DNA of 64,000 nucleotides from Synechococcus sp. HJ21-Hayes (GTDB lineage: Bacteria; Cyanobacteriota; Cyanobacteriia; PCC-6307; Cyanobiaceae), in NCBI RefSeq assembly GCF_024345835.1, contig NZ_JAGQBW010000015.1, forward strand, positions 1 to 64,000, given 5' to 3'. Positions 18,557-30,382 of the stretch are shown one piece after another. Below the pieces are notes generated by a model that had not been told where the DNA came from, searched no databases, and saw nothing but the letters and a program-made list of their open reading frames with translations. The position numbers and the translations under genes are program-made. The stretch's first letter is position 1, and the number at the start of each line of letters is the position of its first letter.

Positions 18557-19858
18557 ATGGCTCCCCAGCTCACTCTTCAGGCCCCCCTTGCCTTGCCCCC
18601 CAGCGAGGTGCCCGGCTACCTCAACAACCTCTGGAGTGAGGGGCTGCTGGGATCCGCCGGGGCTGCCACCTTCACCCTGCTGGTGTGGGAACCCTCCTGG
18701 CTGCAGCAGCAGCTGATCCGCACGGGCCGGATCGATGGCCCCATCAGCGGCCTGCTCAACGAGGAGCTGCTGGAGGCTGCCCGCGAGGCCATTCCCGCCT
18801 GCGGGTTGCCCTGCAGCACGGCGCCCACTGCCACAGAGCTGGCCTGGGCCCTGGGCCAGCAGCCCGGGGAGCACACGGCCGACGACCTGCGCGGCCAATT
18901 CGTGGATCGCGCCATTAGCGCCCATCGGCCGCGGCGCCTGATCACCCTGGCTCCCACCCTGGCGGCCGACAAGCCGCTGGAAACCCTGGTAGCGGCCTAC
19001 TGCCCCCTGCCGGAGGAACGCAGCGGCAGCGAGGATGCTTGCGGCGATGTGGTGGTGCTGCGGGGGGGCATGGGTGCCCTGCATCAGGGGCTGGCCATGT
19101 TGCAGCCCCTGATCGAACCCGATCTGCCCTGCTGGGTGTGGTGGAACGGCTCGATGGATGAATCGCCCGAGCTGCTGGAGGCCCTGGCCGTGCCGCCGCG
19201 CCGCCTGGTGGTGGACAGCTCCAGCGGCGATCCCCGCCGCTGCCTGGATCTACTGGTGGAGCGCATCGCCACGGGCCAGGCCGTGAACGACCTCAACTGG
19301 CTGCGGCTGCGTAGCTGGCGCGAATCGCTGGCGATGGCCTTCGACCCCCCCAGCCGCCAGAGCGCCCTCGATCGGGTCGTACAGCTGGACATCGACATGG
19401 AAGGCCACCACCCCGTGAAAGGGCTGCTGTTGGCCGCCTGGATCGCCGACCGGCTGGGCTGGCACCTGCAGAGCAGCTACTGGATCCCGGGCGACGAGGG
19501 CCAGCAGGGCATTGGCGCCGAATTCGAGCGCAACGATGGCGAGAGCGTGCAGGTGCGTTTGATGCCCGTGCCCGTGGGCATCACCAAGACCCACCCCGGG
19601 GCCCTCGTGGGCCTACGGCTGATCTGTGCGCCCCCGGGCCAGGCCCCCCTGTGCGTGATTCTCTGCTCGGAATCGGGCGGCTGCATGCGCCTGGAGGCCG
19701 GCGGTGCGGCCTCGATGGAGTTGGCGGAGGAGGTGGTGCCCCTGCCGAATGAAAGCGAGGAAATGGAAATGGCCCGTTTGCTGGGGGGCGGCCACGACAG
19801 CACCAACCCCCTGCTGGCGGCTGCGGCCCCCCTGGCTGCCAAGCTGCTGCCCCAGTAG
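18557..19858 (+). CDS. opcA: Glucose-6-phosphate dehydrogenase assembly protein OpcA
   Basis: 433 residues from ATG at 18557 (a TTG 14 codons earlier is also open). OpcA is an allosteric activator and assembly factor of Zwf and mediates redox/thioredoxin control in cyanobacteria. Characteristic segments are AQQPGEHTADDLRG-like DDLRGQFVDRAISAHRPRRLITLAP, LNWLRLRSWRESLAMAFDPP and EFERNDGESVQVRLMPVPVG. It lies 60 bases after zwf, supporting a zwf-opcA operon. The candidate redox Cys pair cannot be fixed by inspection. Confidence 0.93.
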   Translation: MAPQLTLQAPLALPPSEVPGYLNNLWSEGLLGSAGAATFTLLVWEPSWLQQQLIRTGRIDGPISGLLNEELLEAAREAIPACGLPCSTAPTATELAWALGQQPGEHTADDLRGQFVDRAISAHRPRRLITLAPTLAADKPLETLVAAYCPLPEERSGSEDACGDVVVLRGGMGALHQGLAMLQPLIEPDLPCWVWWNGSMDESPELLEALAVPPRRLVVDSSSGDPRRCLDLLVERIATGQAVNDLNWLRLRSWRESLAMAFDPPSRQSALDRVVQLDIDMEGHHPVKGLLLAAWIADRLGWHLQSSYWIPGDEGQQGIGAEFERNDGESVQVRLMPVPVGITKTHPGALVGLRLICAPPGQAPLCVILCSESGGCMRLEAGGAASMELAEEVVPLPNESEEMEMARLLGGGHDSTNPLLAAAAPLAAKLLPQ

Positions 19859-19876
19859 CCCCATCCTCCAGTCCCC

Positions 19877-21268
19877 ATGGCCTGCCTGATCGCCGCCCCG
19901 GCCAGCGGCAGCGGCAAGACCCTGGTGACCCTGGCACTCACGGCCCTGGCCCGCCGCCGCGGCCGCAGCATCCAGACCTTCAAGGTGGGGCCCGACTACC
20001 TCGATCCCCAGCTGCTCACAGCCACCAGCGGCAGGCCCTGCCGCAACCTCGACCCCCTGCTCTGCGGGGAGGCCTGGGTGGAGCGCAGCTACCGCGGTTT
20101 CGGCAGCGGCGCCGACCTGGCGGTGGTGGAGGGGGTGATGGGCCTGTTTGATGGCAAGGGGCCCAGCAGCGAGGGCAGTTCCGCAGCCGTGGCCGCCCAG
20201 CTGGGACTGCCGGTGCTGCTGGTAGTTGAGGCCAGCCGCCAGGCTGGGTCACTGGCGGCGCTGGTGCGGGGCTTCCGCGACCACCAAGCCCACCTGCAGA
20301 TCGCCGGGGTGGTGCTTAACGGGGTGGGCAGCGATCGGCACCATGCCCTGCTGCGGGAGGCCCTGCAGAGCATCGGTATGCCGCTGCTAGGGGCCCTGCC
20401 CCGCCACGAGACCCTCAGCCTGCCCTCCCGCCACCTGGGCCTGCTGCCAGCCCACGAACTCTCCGACCTAGAGGAGCGCCAGGGGGCCTGGGCCAACCTG
20501 GCAGAACGCCACCTAGACCTCGAGCAGCTGTGGCCCCTGCTGGGAGCCCCCAGCCCCCCAGCCGATGGCCTCGATCCGATCACTTGGTGCCTGCAGGCAC
20601 ACCCGGCCGCCCCCGGAGGCCACGCGCCCCTCACCATCGCCATCGCCAGTGATCGGGCCTTCCACTTCCGCTATCCGGAGGCGGGGGAATTGCTGGCGGC
20701 CCACGGCCTCCGTGTGGAGGCCTGGTCACCGCTGGCCGATGCTCCCCTGCCGGCGGAGTGCCGTGGCTTGATCCTGCCCGGGGGCTACCCCGAACTGCAC
20801 GCCGCCCAACTGGCAGCCAGCCAGCGCAGCCGCAGCGCCATCGCCGCTGCGGCTGCCGAGGGGCTGCCGATCTATGCGGAGTGCGGCGGGCTGTTGCTGC
20901 TGGGCCAGAGCCTCTGTGATCAGGCCGGTGTGGCCCAGCCCATGGCTGGGGTGCTGCCCTTTCACGCCCGCCGCGGCAGCCTCAGCCTGGGCTACCGCGA
21001 TGCAAGCGTGGGCCGCGAGGGGCTGGTGGTGCGGCCCGGCGAGCGCCTCTGCGGCCATGAGTTCCATCGCTGGCAGCTAGATCCAGTGGCCGCCCATGGC
21101 GAACTGTGGCAGCTTGAGGGCTGGGGATCGCCGATCCGGCCCGAGGGCTGGACCCACCCTGGCCTGCATGCCAGCTGGCTGCATCTGCACTGGGCGGGCT
21201 GCAGCCAGGTGCCCCAACGGTTTGCTCTAGCCGCCCGCACCTACCACCGTGACCACTGCCTCGCCTGA
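19877..21268 (+). CDS. cbiA: Cobyrinate a,c-diamide synthase
   Basis: 463 residues. Uses ATP and glutamine to amidate the a and c side chains of cobyrinic acid in (pseudo)cobalamin synthesis. The N-terminal P-loop is IAAPASGSGKTLVTLALTAL, with DLAVVEGVMGLFDG and LPVLLVVEAS for the ATPase part. The C-terminal class I glutamine amidotransferase has GLILPGGYPELHAAQLA, nucleophile Cys in IYAECGGLLLLGQ, and GHEFH. The start is 18 bases after opcA and the end overlaps the next gene by 20 bases, so it is probably in the zwf-opcA transcript. Confidence 0.95.
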   Translation: MACLIAAPASGSGKTLVTLALTALARRRGRSIQTFKVGPDYLDPQLLTATSGRPCRNLDPLLCGEAWVERSYRGFGSGADLAVVEGVMGLFDGKGPSSEGSSAAVAAQLGLPVLLVVEASRQAGSLAALVRGFRDHQAHLQIAGVVLNGVGSDRHHALLREALQSIGMPLLGALPRHETLSLPSRHLGLLPAHELSDLEERQGAWANLAERHLDLEQLWPLLGAPSPPADGLDPITWCLQAHPAAPGGHAPLTIAIASDRAFHFRYPEAGELLAAHGLRVEAWSPLADAPLPAECRGLILPGGYPELHAAQLAASQRSRSAIAAAAAEGLPIYAECGGLLLLGQSLCDQAGVAQPMAGVLPFHARRGSLSLGYRDASVGREGLVVRPGERLCGHEFHRWQLDPVAAHGELWQLEGWGSPIRPEGWTHPGLHASWLHLHWAGCSQVPQRFALAARTYHRDHCLA

Positions 21269-21848
21269 GCTCTGGCTGTTGCGCCACGGCGCCACCGAAT
21301 GGGCCCAGAGCGGCCGCCATACCGGCCGCACCGACATCCCGCTGCTGCCGGAGGGGGAAGCGGAAGCCCGAGCCCTGGCCCCCCTGTTGGCCGCCCAGAG
21401 CTTCTCGGCCGTGCTGGTGAGTCCGCTGCAGCGGGCCCGGCGCACCTGCGAGCTAGCGGGGCTGGGGGATCAAGCCGTCATCAGCAACGATCTGCAGGAA
21501 TGGGACTACGGCGCCTATGAGGGCATCACCACGGCCGAGATCCGCCAGTCGGTGCCGGATTGGACGGTGTGGAGCCATCCCTGCCCCAACGGCGAGAGCC
21601 GCCAGCAGGTGCAGGAGCGCTGCGAGCGGCTGATCCAGCAGTGCCTCGCCCTGACGGGAGCCGACGGTCGCGTGGCCCTGTTCGCCCACGGCCATCTGCT
21701 GCGCAGCCTGGCGGGAACGTGGCTCGGGCTCGGTGCCGCCGGCGGGGCCCTGCTGGTGCTGGGCACAGGCACCTTCAGCGTGCTCGGCCAGGAACGGGAG
21801 CAGCACACCCTGCTGCGCTGGAACGCCCCCGTGGCCGATCCCACGTAG
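21249..21848 (+). CDS. Histidine phosphatase family (phosphoglycerate mutase-like) protein
   Basis: 199 residues from a GTG inside the end of the preceding gene. The catalytic RHG motif is in LWLLRHGATEWAQSGRHTGRTDIPL, the second active-site segment in EWDYGAYEGITTAEI, and the late His in VALFAHGHLLRSLAGTWLG. Such enzymes are usually phosphatases acting on small phosphoesters. Proximity to cobyrinate synthase raises a possible CobC-like (alpha-ribazole phosphatase) role, but the zwf neighbourhood makes sugar phosphate equally likely; neither is proved by sequence. Confidence 0.87.
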   Translation: MTTASPELWLLRHGATEWAQSGRHTGRTDIPLLPEGEAEARALAPLLAAQSFSAVLVSPLQRARRTCELAGLGDQAVISNDLQEWDYGAYEGITTAEIRQSVPDWTVWSHPCPNGESRQQVQERCERLIQQCLALTGADGRVALFAHGHLLRSLAGTWLGLGAAGGALLVLGTGTFSVLGQEREQHTLLRWNAPVADPT

Positions 21849-21919
21849 CCGGAATCCGAGCGCTGTGGCAGGTTGATCGTGGAGCCTCAGTTCCGCGTTC
21901 CCCAGCCAGGAGGGCAGCC

Positions 21920-22339
21920 ATGGTGCACAAGAAATTGCCCCGACAGATGGGCTCCCAGGCCCCGGGCTGGCTGTTCGCGGACATGAGCCCCCTGGTGCGC
22001 AGCAGCCGGGCCGAGCGCCTCAAGGAATGGCGGCGGGTGGAACGGGGCGAGCCCAGACCCGTGCAGTACATCGAGCGCTGGCGACTGATCGTGCGGGGCA
22101 AGGTGCAGGGGGTGGGCTACCGCGCCGCCTGCAGCCACACCGCCAAACAGATGGGCCTGAGCGGCTGGGTGCGCAACAGCCCCGATGGCTCCGTGGAAAT
22201 CCAGGTGGAGGGCCCGGTGCATCAGCTCACCGAACTGCAACTTTGGGCTGAACGGGGGCCGCGCAGCGCCAGCGTGTCCCAGGTGATCACCTCACAGCTA
22301 ACGCCCAGCAGGGAAGACTGGTTCGAAATCCGGGCCTGA
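21920..22339 (+). CDS. acyP: Acylphosphatase with N-terminal extension
   Basis: 139 residues from the ATG at 21920, which has a textbook AGGAGG five to six bases upstream. The C-terminal ~88 residues are acylphosphatase: RWRLIVRGKVQGVGYR with the phosphate-binding Arg (about residue 68), GLSGWVRNSPDGSVEIQVEG with the catalytic Asn (about 86), and ITSQLTPSREDWFEIRA. It hydrolyses carboxyl-phosphate bonds such as acyl phosphates. Single-domain members are ~90 residues; the extra ~50 basic residues here (KKLPRQMGSQAPGWLFADM...RLKEWRRVERGE) match no domain I know. Confidence 0.9.
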   Translation: MVHKKLPRQMGSQAPGWLFADMSPLVRSSRAERLKEWRRVERGEPRPVQYIERWRLIVRGKVQGVGYRAACSHTAKQMGLSGWVRNSPDGSVEIQVEGPVHQLTELQLWAERGPRSASVSQVITSQLTPSREDWFEIRA

Positions 22340-22365
22340 ACGGCCCCCTTGCCAGCACTCCAGCC

Positions 22366-23052
22366 ATGATCAACCCCAGCCTCTGGGCCGAGCTGCTGGC
22401 CTACGGCAGTGGTGTGAGCATCAGTCCGATCCACATCGGGCTGATGCTGCTGCTGCTACTGGGCCCCAACCCCCTGCGGCGCGGTGGGCTATTGCTGCTC
22501 AGCTGGTTGGCCACGATCGCCCTGATAGTGACCCTGCTGCTCACGGTGGGCCACAGCCTGCTGCTCACCATGCAGCAGGGCTCAAGCCACCGCACCGGCC
22601 TGGATCTGCTGGCCGCCGGGGCCCTGCTGGCCCTGGGCATGAAGGAACTGCTGGAAAGCCGCGAAGACGGCAAGGAACCCCCGGGCTGGACACGGCAACT
22701 GGACCGCTTCTGCGCCATGCCCCTGCCGCTGCTGCTGGGGGCCAGCTGCGCCATTGAGGCCGTAAGCCCGGACGATCTGTTTCTGATGGCCAAGACGGCC
22801 TCAGCCCTGCTCTCCGCCGGCCTCACCAGCACCCAGGAAGTGCTCTACACCGCTGGCTTCACCGTGGCCTCCAGCCTGGCATTGCTGCTGCCCTTCCTGG
22901 CGGTGGTGATCGGCCGCCACCAGGTGGTGCCCCTGCTCGAGAAAGGCAAACAGCTGCTGTTCAGCAACGGCGATGTGTTGGTGGGAGGCCTCAGCCTGGT
23001 GCTGGCGGGCTACCTGGGCTGGCAGGGCATCGACGGGCTGCAGCTGGGCTGA
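22366..23052 (+). CDS. GAP family multi-pass membrane protein
   Basis: 228 residues with about six hydrophobic segments (GVSISPIHIGLMLLLLLGPNP, LLLLSWLATIALIVTLLLTVG, PLPLLLGASCAIEAVSPDD, TAGFTVASSLALLLPFLAVVIG, GGLSLVLAGYLGWQGI). The ISPIHIGLMLLLL start and internal duplication are typical of the GAP/LysE-like superfamily, which includes the mycobacterial sulfolipid-addressing protein. The transported substrate is unknown. Converges on the helicase gene with 3 bases between stops. Confidence 0.75.
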   Translation: MINPSLWAELLAYGSGVSISPIHIGLMLLLLLGPNPLRRGGLLLLSWLATIALIVTLLLTVGHSLLLTMQQGSSHRTGLDLLAAGALLALGMKELLESREDGKEPPGWTRQLDRFCAMPLPLLLGASCAIEAVSPDDLFLMAKTASALLSAGLTSTQEVLYTAGFTVASSLALLLPFLAVVIGRHQVVPLLEKGKQLLFSNGDVLVGGLSLVLAGYLGWQGIDGLQLG

Positions 23053-23055
23053 GCC

Positions 23056-24514
23056 TCAGGCCCCCTGGCCCAGCCCATCGGCCCAGAGCTGCCGGTCGGC
23101 TGCACTCCCTGCAGACGAGCGGCTATCGGCCACCAGCCACACCGCCTGGCTGGCCCGGCTCACCGCCACATACACCAGCTGGCGACGCAGCACCGCATCG
23201 CTCGGCCAGAACACATCCCCGGCGATGAACACCTCGCCGAAGGTGCTGCCCTGGCTGCGGTGCACCGTGAGCACGGCCGCCGGGCCCAGGGAGGCGAAGG
23301 CATCGCGCACCAGGAAGTAGCGGCGCCAGAGGCCGCGACCATCCTTCTTGCCGGCCTCCCGGGCCTGCAGGCGGAGGTGCTGCAACACCGCATCCAGATC
23401 CCGGCGGGCCGCGCTGCCGGCCGGCGGCAGCAGGCGCAGGGCAAGGCGGGTCTCGCCGGCCTCCACCTCAGCGGTGAGGGTGTCGATCACGGCGGGCGGG
23501 CAGGCATCGCCAGCCCCCACTCCGAAATCCGCCAGGTCACAGCGATCGGGGGTCACGTCCCGCACCACCAGTTCCCGGTTGGAGCCCAGCACCATGTCGG
23601 GCTCCTCGGCCGCCTCCTCTCCAGCACGGCAGGCGGGGGCCATCACAGCAGATCGGGTGATCAGCACTTCCCCGGGGAGCACCGGCAGCTGGTCGGCCAT
23701 CTCCCCATGGATGGCACGCCGGGCCAGGGGCACCAGCTGCTCCAGGGCGCGGTTGGTGTAGCAGAGGATGCGGGCATGGTCGGGGTTATCAAGCTCAACG
23801 GCCCGCCGCAGGGCAGCCTGAGCCGCCGCCAGCCACTCCTGCCGCGGGGCCATCGCCACCAGCCCCTGGGCCGTGCGCACCGGCAGACAGGCCGGTGGCT
23901 GACGGCAGGGCAGCAGGCCGTTGCGCAGCCCCGTGGCGAGCTGCAGCACGGGGCCCTGGTGGCGCACCACCTCGGTGAGGGCCGCCGTGGCCGCACGGCC
24001 CATGCCAAACACCGGACTCTGGGGCTCCCCCACGGGGGGCAGCTGGGCCGGATCCCCCACGAACACCAGGCGGGTGCGAAAGGGATGGGCGCAGCGCAGG
24101 GCGATCTCCAGCAGGGTGGAATCCACCATGGAGGCCTCATCCACCAGCACCAGCCCCAGGTTTTCCAGGGAGCCGGCGGTTTGCTCGGTTTCCTCGCAGC
24201 GCTCCAGATCCCCCTGGCGCTTGAGCTTCAAGCGCAGCAGGCGGTGAATGGTGGAGGGAAACCAGGTGGGTTGTAGCCCCGCCAGGCTCAACTGCTGGCG
24301 GATCACCCCCACCGCTTTATGGGTGGGGGCCACTACGGTCCAGCACAGACCCGTGCTCTCCACCCGCTCCAGCAGATGGCGGGAGAGGTAGGTCTTGCCT
24401 GTGCCGGCATAGCCACTCAGTACGAAGGGCGTGCCGTCGTAGGGGGCCTGCAACCAGGCGGAAAAAGTCTCGGCAGCCGCCTGCTGGCCGGGCGTCAGCC
24501 CCTTCCGCGGCGCC

Positions 24515-24522
<8 letters not shown>
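23056..24522 (-). CDS. RecD-like superfamily 1 DNA helicase (AAA/UvrD-type ATPase)
   Basis: 488 residues from TTG at 24522, overlapping the upstream stop by 8 bases. Walker A is VLSGYAGTGKTYLSRHLLE, Walker B LVLVDEASMVD, then LVFVGDPAQLPPV (motif III), and C-terminal AVLTVHRSQGSTFGEVFI and LVYVAVSRASQAVWLVA (motifs V and VI of the UvrD-like C-terminal domain). It belongs with RecD2/Dda-like 5'-3' helicases but lacks the long N-terminal domain of RecD2. Role in repair or replication restart is inferred from family. Last gene of the folD-crtE-PAP2 run. Confidence 0.88.
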
Positions 24523-26902
<2,380 letters not shown>

Positions 26903-26974
26903 GGAGCGTCAAGGGCACATCTGGCTTCAGCATGCCTGGGCATCGCTAGCTTGGGCATCCCTTTCGCCGCTGCG

Positions 26975-29059
26975 GTGACGCGCCCGGGCCCCGCCCATCG
27001 CCTCTGGCGACAGCTGTTGCGGCTGGAAATGCCCCGCCAGGTGCTGGCCCCCTGGCGATGGCGCGACAGCGTGGCCATCACCTTGGTGTGCGTGCTGGTG
27101 GCCCTGCTCTCCAGCTGGCCCTGGCTGGTGGAGCCCAGCCTCAGGCCCGGCATCCCCGCCCCCTTCACGGCGCGGGCCCCCAAGGCCGCCACGGTGGTGG
27201 ATTCCGACGCCCTTGACCAGCGCCGCACCCAGCTGGGCCCCAGGACCCACGTGCAGGTGGTGAACCCGCGCATCAGCCAGGAGCTGGAACAGCGGCTCGA
27301 CCGCCAGCTGCAGGCCATCACCCGCCTGGCCGGCAGCCGCCAGGAGCAGGTGGCTCCCCTGAATCTCAGCCCCCAGGAACGGGACTGGCTGAGCCAGTTG
27401 CCCCCCGCCGAACTGGACACCTGGCAGGCGGAACTACGCCAGGTGCAGCGACGGATGCTCCAACAGGGCGTGGTGGGCAGTGTGGCCCGGCAACAGCTGG
27501 AAAACGCTGCCCAGCTTCAGCTCGACAACCTGGGGGAACCGGGCCGCAGCCTCGGCAGCCGCGTGGTGGCAACCTCCCTGCAGGGGCGCACCAACCTGCG
27601 CATCGATGCAGGGCTGAGTCAGCGACTGATTGAAGAACTGCTCACCCAGCAGGGCATCCCCACCATCAATGTGCGCCAGGGCGAACTGATCACCCGCCAG
27701 GGTGAACCCATCAGCCCCCAGGCCTATGCGGTGCTCGATTACTTCGGTCTGGTGAACCGTCGACCCTTGATCGGGGCCTGGCTGCTGCACTTCAGCGAGG
27801 CCATGGCCGCCTGTGGCGTGATGGTGCTGCTGATCCGGCGCCGCCGGGCCAGCCTGGAACCTCGCCAGGCCCTGCTGGCCCTCGGGATGTTGCTGGTGGT
27901 GCAGGGGTTCAAGCTCTGGCTGGGGGGAGCCGCGAGCCCCCTGGCCCTGCTAGTGCCCCCCACGCTGCTGCTCACCCAGGGCCTCGGCACCACGGCTGGT
28001 TTGGCCTGGCTGTCCATGGCCAGCCTGCTCTGGCCGCTGCCGATGGCGGCATTCAACGACGAGCGCATCCTGGTGGCGGCCGGCGTGGCGGTGGTGGCGG
28101 CCGTGTTGGCGGGCCGCCAGCGCAACCGCGCCCAACTGCTCCAATTGGCACTGCTGCTGCCGGTGGGGGCCCTGGCGGCGGAGTGGCTGCTGCTCCAGTT
28201 GGCGGCAGCCAGCGGCGAGGGCAATGGCCAGCTGCCGATCAGTGCGGACCTGCCCGGTGAAGCCCTGCTGCTGGGGGGCCTGCTACTCGGGGTGCTGCTG
28301 GTGAGCCCGATGGTGGAGAGCTTCTTCGATCTGCTCACCCGCACCCGCCTGCTGGAACTGGCCGACCTGGAACGCCCGCTGCTGCGGCGACTCTCCTGTG
28401 AGGCCCCAGGCACCTTTGAACACACGCTGATGATCTGTGGCCTGGCCGAGGAAGGAGGCCGGGCGATCCAGGCGGACGTGGACCTAATTCGCACCGGCGC
28501 CCTCTACCACGACGTTGGCAAGCTGCACGCTCCCCAGTGGTTCATCGAGAACCAGGAGAGCGGTGAGAACCCCCACGAGACCCTCGACGATCCCCAGCTC
28601 AGCGCCGGCATCCTGCAGGCCCATGTGGATGAAGGCCTCAAGCTGGCCCGCCGGTACCGCCTGCCCAAACCCCTGGCGGACTTCATCCCCGAGCATCAGG
28701 GCACGCTCAAGATGGGCTACTTCCTGCACGAGGCCCGCCGGCGGAATCCCCAGGTGCCGGAAAGCGCCTTCCGCTACCGGGGCCCCAACCCCCGCAGCCG
28801 CGAAACGGCTGTGCTGATGCTGGCCGATGGCTGTGAGGCTGCCCTGCGCTCCCTTCCCCCCGACACCAGCGAACAGCAGGCCCGGACCATGGTGCGCCGC
28901 ATCGTGGACGCCCGCTGGCAGGACGGCCAACTGGCCAGCAGCGGCCTCAGCCTGGCGGAACTGGAACTGCTGGTGCGGGCCTTTGTGCGGGTGTGGCGGC
29001 GCATGCGCCATCGCCGCATTCCCTATCCCATCCCTGCCCGCAAGGGCTACAGCGCCTGA
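26975..29059 (+). CDS. PgpH-like 7TM HD-domain phosphohydrolase
   Basis: 694 residues from GTG at 26975. Organisation: one N-terminal membrane segment (DSVAITLVCVLVALLSSWPWLVEP), an extracytoplasmic 7TMR-HDED-type domain (~60-270), a block of about seven membrane segments (LLHFSEAMAACGVMVLLIRR through LLLGGLLLGVLLVSPMVESFF), and a cytoplasmic HD domain (GTFEHTLMICGLAEEGGRAIQ, TGALYHDVGKLHAPQWFIENQ, ADFIPEHQGTLKMGYFLHEARRR). In Listeria, PgpH of this architecture degrades c-di-AMP, a nucleotide that cyanobacteria also use; that activity here is inferred. The stop overlaps the next start (TGATG). Confidence 0.9.
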   Translation: MTRPGPAHRLWRQLLRLEMPRQVLAPWRWRDSVAITLVCVLVALLSSWPWLVEPSLRPGIPAPFTARAPKAATVVDSDALDQRRTQLGPRTHVQVVNPRISQELEQRLDRQLQAITRLAGSRQEQVAPLNLSPQERDWLSQLPPAELDTWQAELRQVQRRMLQQGVVGSVARQQLENAAQLQLDNLGEPGRSLGSRVVATSLQGRTNLRIDAGLSQRLIEELLTQQGIPTINVRQGELITRQGEPISPQAYAVLDYFGLVNRRPLIGAWLLHFSEAMAACGVMVLLIRRRRASLEPRQALLALGMLLVVQGFKLWLGGAASPLALLVPPTLLLTQGLGTTAGLAWLSMASLLWPLPMAAFNDERILVAAGVAVVAAVLAGRQRNRAQLLQLALLLPVGALAAEWLLLQLAAASGEGNGQLPISADLPGEALLLGGLLLGVLLVSPMVESFFDLLTRTRLLELADLERPLLRRLSCEAPGTFEHTLMICGLAEEGGRAIQADVDLIRTGALYHDVGKLHAPQWFIENQESGENPHETLDDPQLSAGILQAHVDEGLKLARRYRLPKPLADFIPEHQGTLKMGYFLHEARRRNPQVPESAFRYRGPNPRSRETAVLMLADGCEAALRSLPPDTSEQQARTMVRRIVDARWQDGQLASSGLSLAELELLVRAFVRVWRRMRHRRIPYPIPARKGYSA

Positions 29060-30375
29060 TGACAACACGATCCCTGGAGCCAAGCCTGTGGCAGAACGCC
29101 TGGTATCCGGTGGCCTACCTCAAGGATCTCGATCCAACCCGGCCCACGCCCTTCACCTTGCTGGGGCAGGACCTGGTGCTGTGGTTCGAAGGCAGCAGCG
29201 CCCGGTGGCGAGCGCTGGCGGATGTGTGCCCCCACCGGCTGGTGCCCCTCTCGGAGGGGCGCCTGAACGGGGCTGGAGAGCTGGAATGCCCGTATCACGG
29301 CTGGAGCTTCAACGGTGAGGGCCGCTGCACCGCCATCCCCCAGGCGCCCACAGACAGCAATTCCAGCCCGCAACGCAGCCAGTGCCGCCGCTACGCCACA
29401 GCTGAGGCCCAGGGGCTGCTGTTCGTGTTTGCGGGGGAGGCCGCCTTGGCCAGCTCGGAGCCCCTGCCGCTGGTGCCGGTGCTGGAAGAGGAGGGCTGGC
29501 TGGTGCAGGACACCTTCCGCGACCTGCCGATGGATGCCCTCACCCTGCTGGAGAACGTGCTGGACGTGAGCCATGTGCCCTTCACCCACCACGCCACCGT
29601 GGGGCGGCGAGAGAATGCCGGCCCGGTGGAGCTGGAGCTCACCAGCTTCGGGCCACAGGGGTTCACGGGCCTCTGGCAGGAAGGCCCCCGCCGCGGAAAG
29701 CTCGGCAGCCAGTTCACCACCTTCTCGGCCCCTGGCCTGATGTGGCACGACCTCACCGCGAAAGGCTTCGCGCGGATTCTCACGGTGGTGTACGCCACCC
29801 CGATCCGCCGGGGCGAGTGCCGGCTGTTTGCCCGCTTTCCCTTTCAGTTCGAGTCGGCCCTGCCGGCCCAGCTGCTGCGGCTCCGGCCCCAGTGGCTGCA
29901 GCACATCGGCAACCACACCGTGCTGGAGGATGACCAGGTGTTCCTGCATTGGCAGGAGCGGGTGCTGGAACAGCGCGGTGGCAGCCAAGCGGCCAATCGC
30001 AACTGCTATTTCGCCACCAGCGCCGATCGCTACGTGCGCGCGCTGCACGACTGGCAGAACCGCTACGCCGGTGAGCCATTCCCGGGGCAACCGCTCAAGC
30101 CACGCCTCAACCGCGACCAGCTGATGGATCGCTACGAGGCCCACACCTGCCATTGCCGCAGCTGCTCCGCTGCCCTGCGGCAACTGCAGCGTCTCCACCA
30201 GATCGGCCTGGTGCTGGCGGGGCTGGGGCTGGCACTCACGGCCTGGATGGGGGCGAGCCCCGCAGGTGCCGTAGGGCTGCTGGTGGCGGCTGCAGCCGTG
30301 GGGCTGCGTTGGCAATGCAGCCGTTGGATCACGGGATTGCGCCGTGGCAGTGGCCTGGCGCCCCGCAATCGCTGA
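29059..30375 (+). CDS. Rieske 2Fe-2S oxygenase of the pheophorbide a oxygenase (PaO/TIC55/CAO) family
   Basis: 438 residues from ATG at 29059. The Rieske domain binds 2Fe-2S through CPHRLVPLSEG and CPYHGWSFNGEG. The mononuclear iron site lies in LLENVLDVSHVPFTHHATVG. The C-terminal HTCHCRSCSAAL resembles the redox-active CxxC region of PaO and PTC52, followed by a hydrophobic pair of segments (VLAGLGLALTAWMG, AVGLLVAAAAVGL) for membrane attachment. Such enzymes oxidise chlorophyll derivatives in plants; the cyanobacterial substrate is generally unknown. Translationally coupled to the PgpH-like gene. Confidence 0.88.
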   Translation: MTTRSLEPSLWQNAWYPVAYLKDLDPTRPTPFTLLGQDLVLWFEGSSARWRALADVCPHRLVPLSEGRLNGAGELECPYHGWSFNGEGRCTAIPQAPTDSNSSPQRSQCRRYATAEAQGLLFVFAGEAALASSEPLPLVPVLEEEGWLVQDTFRDLPMDALTLLENVLDVSHVPFTHHATVGRRENAGPVELELTSFGPQGFTGLWQEGPRRGKLGSQFTTFSAPGLMWHDLTAKGFARILTVVYATPIRRGECRLFARFPFQFESALPAQLLRLRPQWLQHIGNHTVLEDDQVFLHWQERVLEQRGGSQAANRNCYFATSADRYVRALHDWQNRYAGEPFPGQPLKPRLNRDQLMDRYEAHTCHCRSCSAALRQLQRLHQIGLVLAGLGLALTAWMGASPAGAVGLLVAAAAVGLRWQCSRWITGLRRGSGLAPRNR

Positions 30376-30382
30376 ACCAGCC

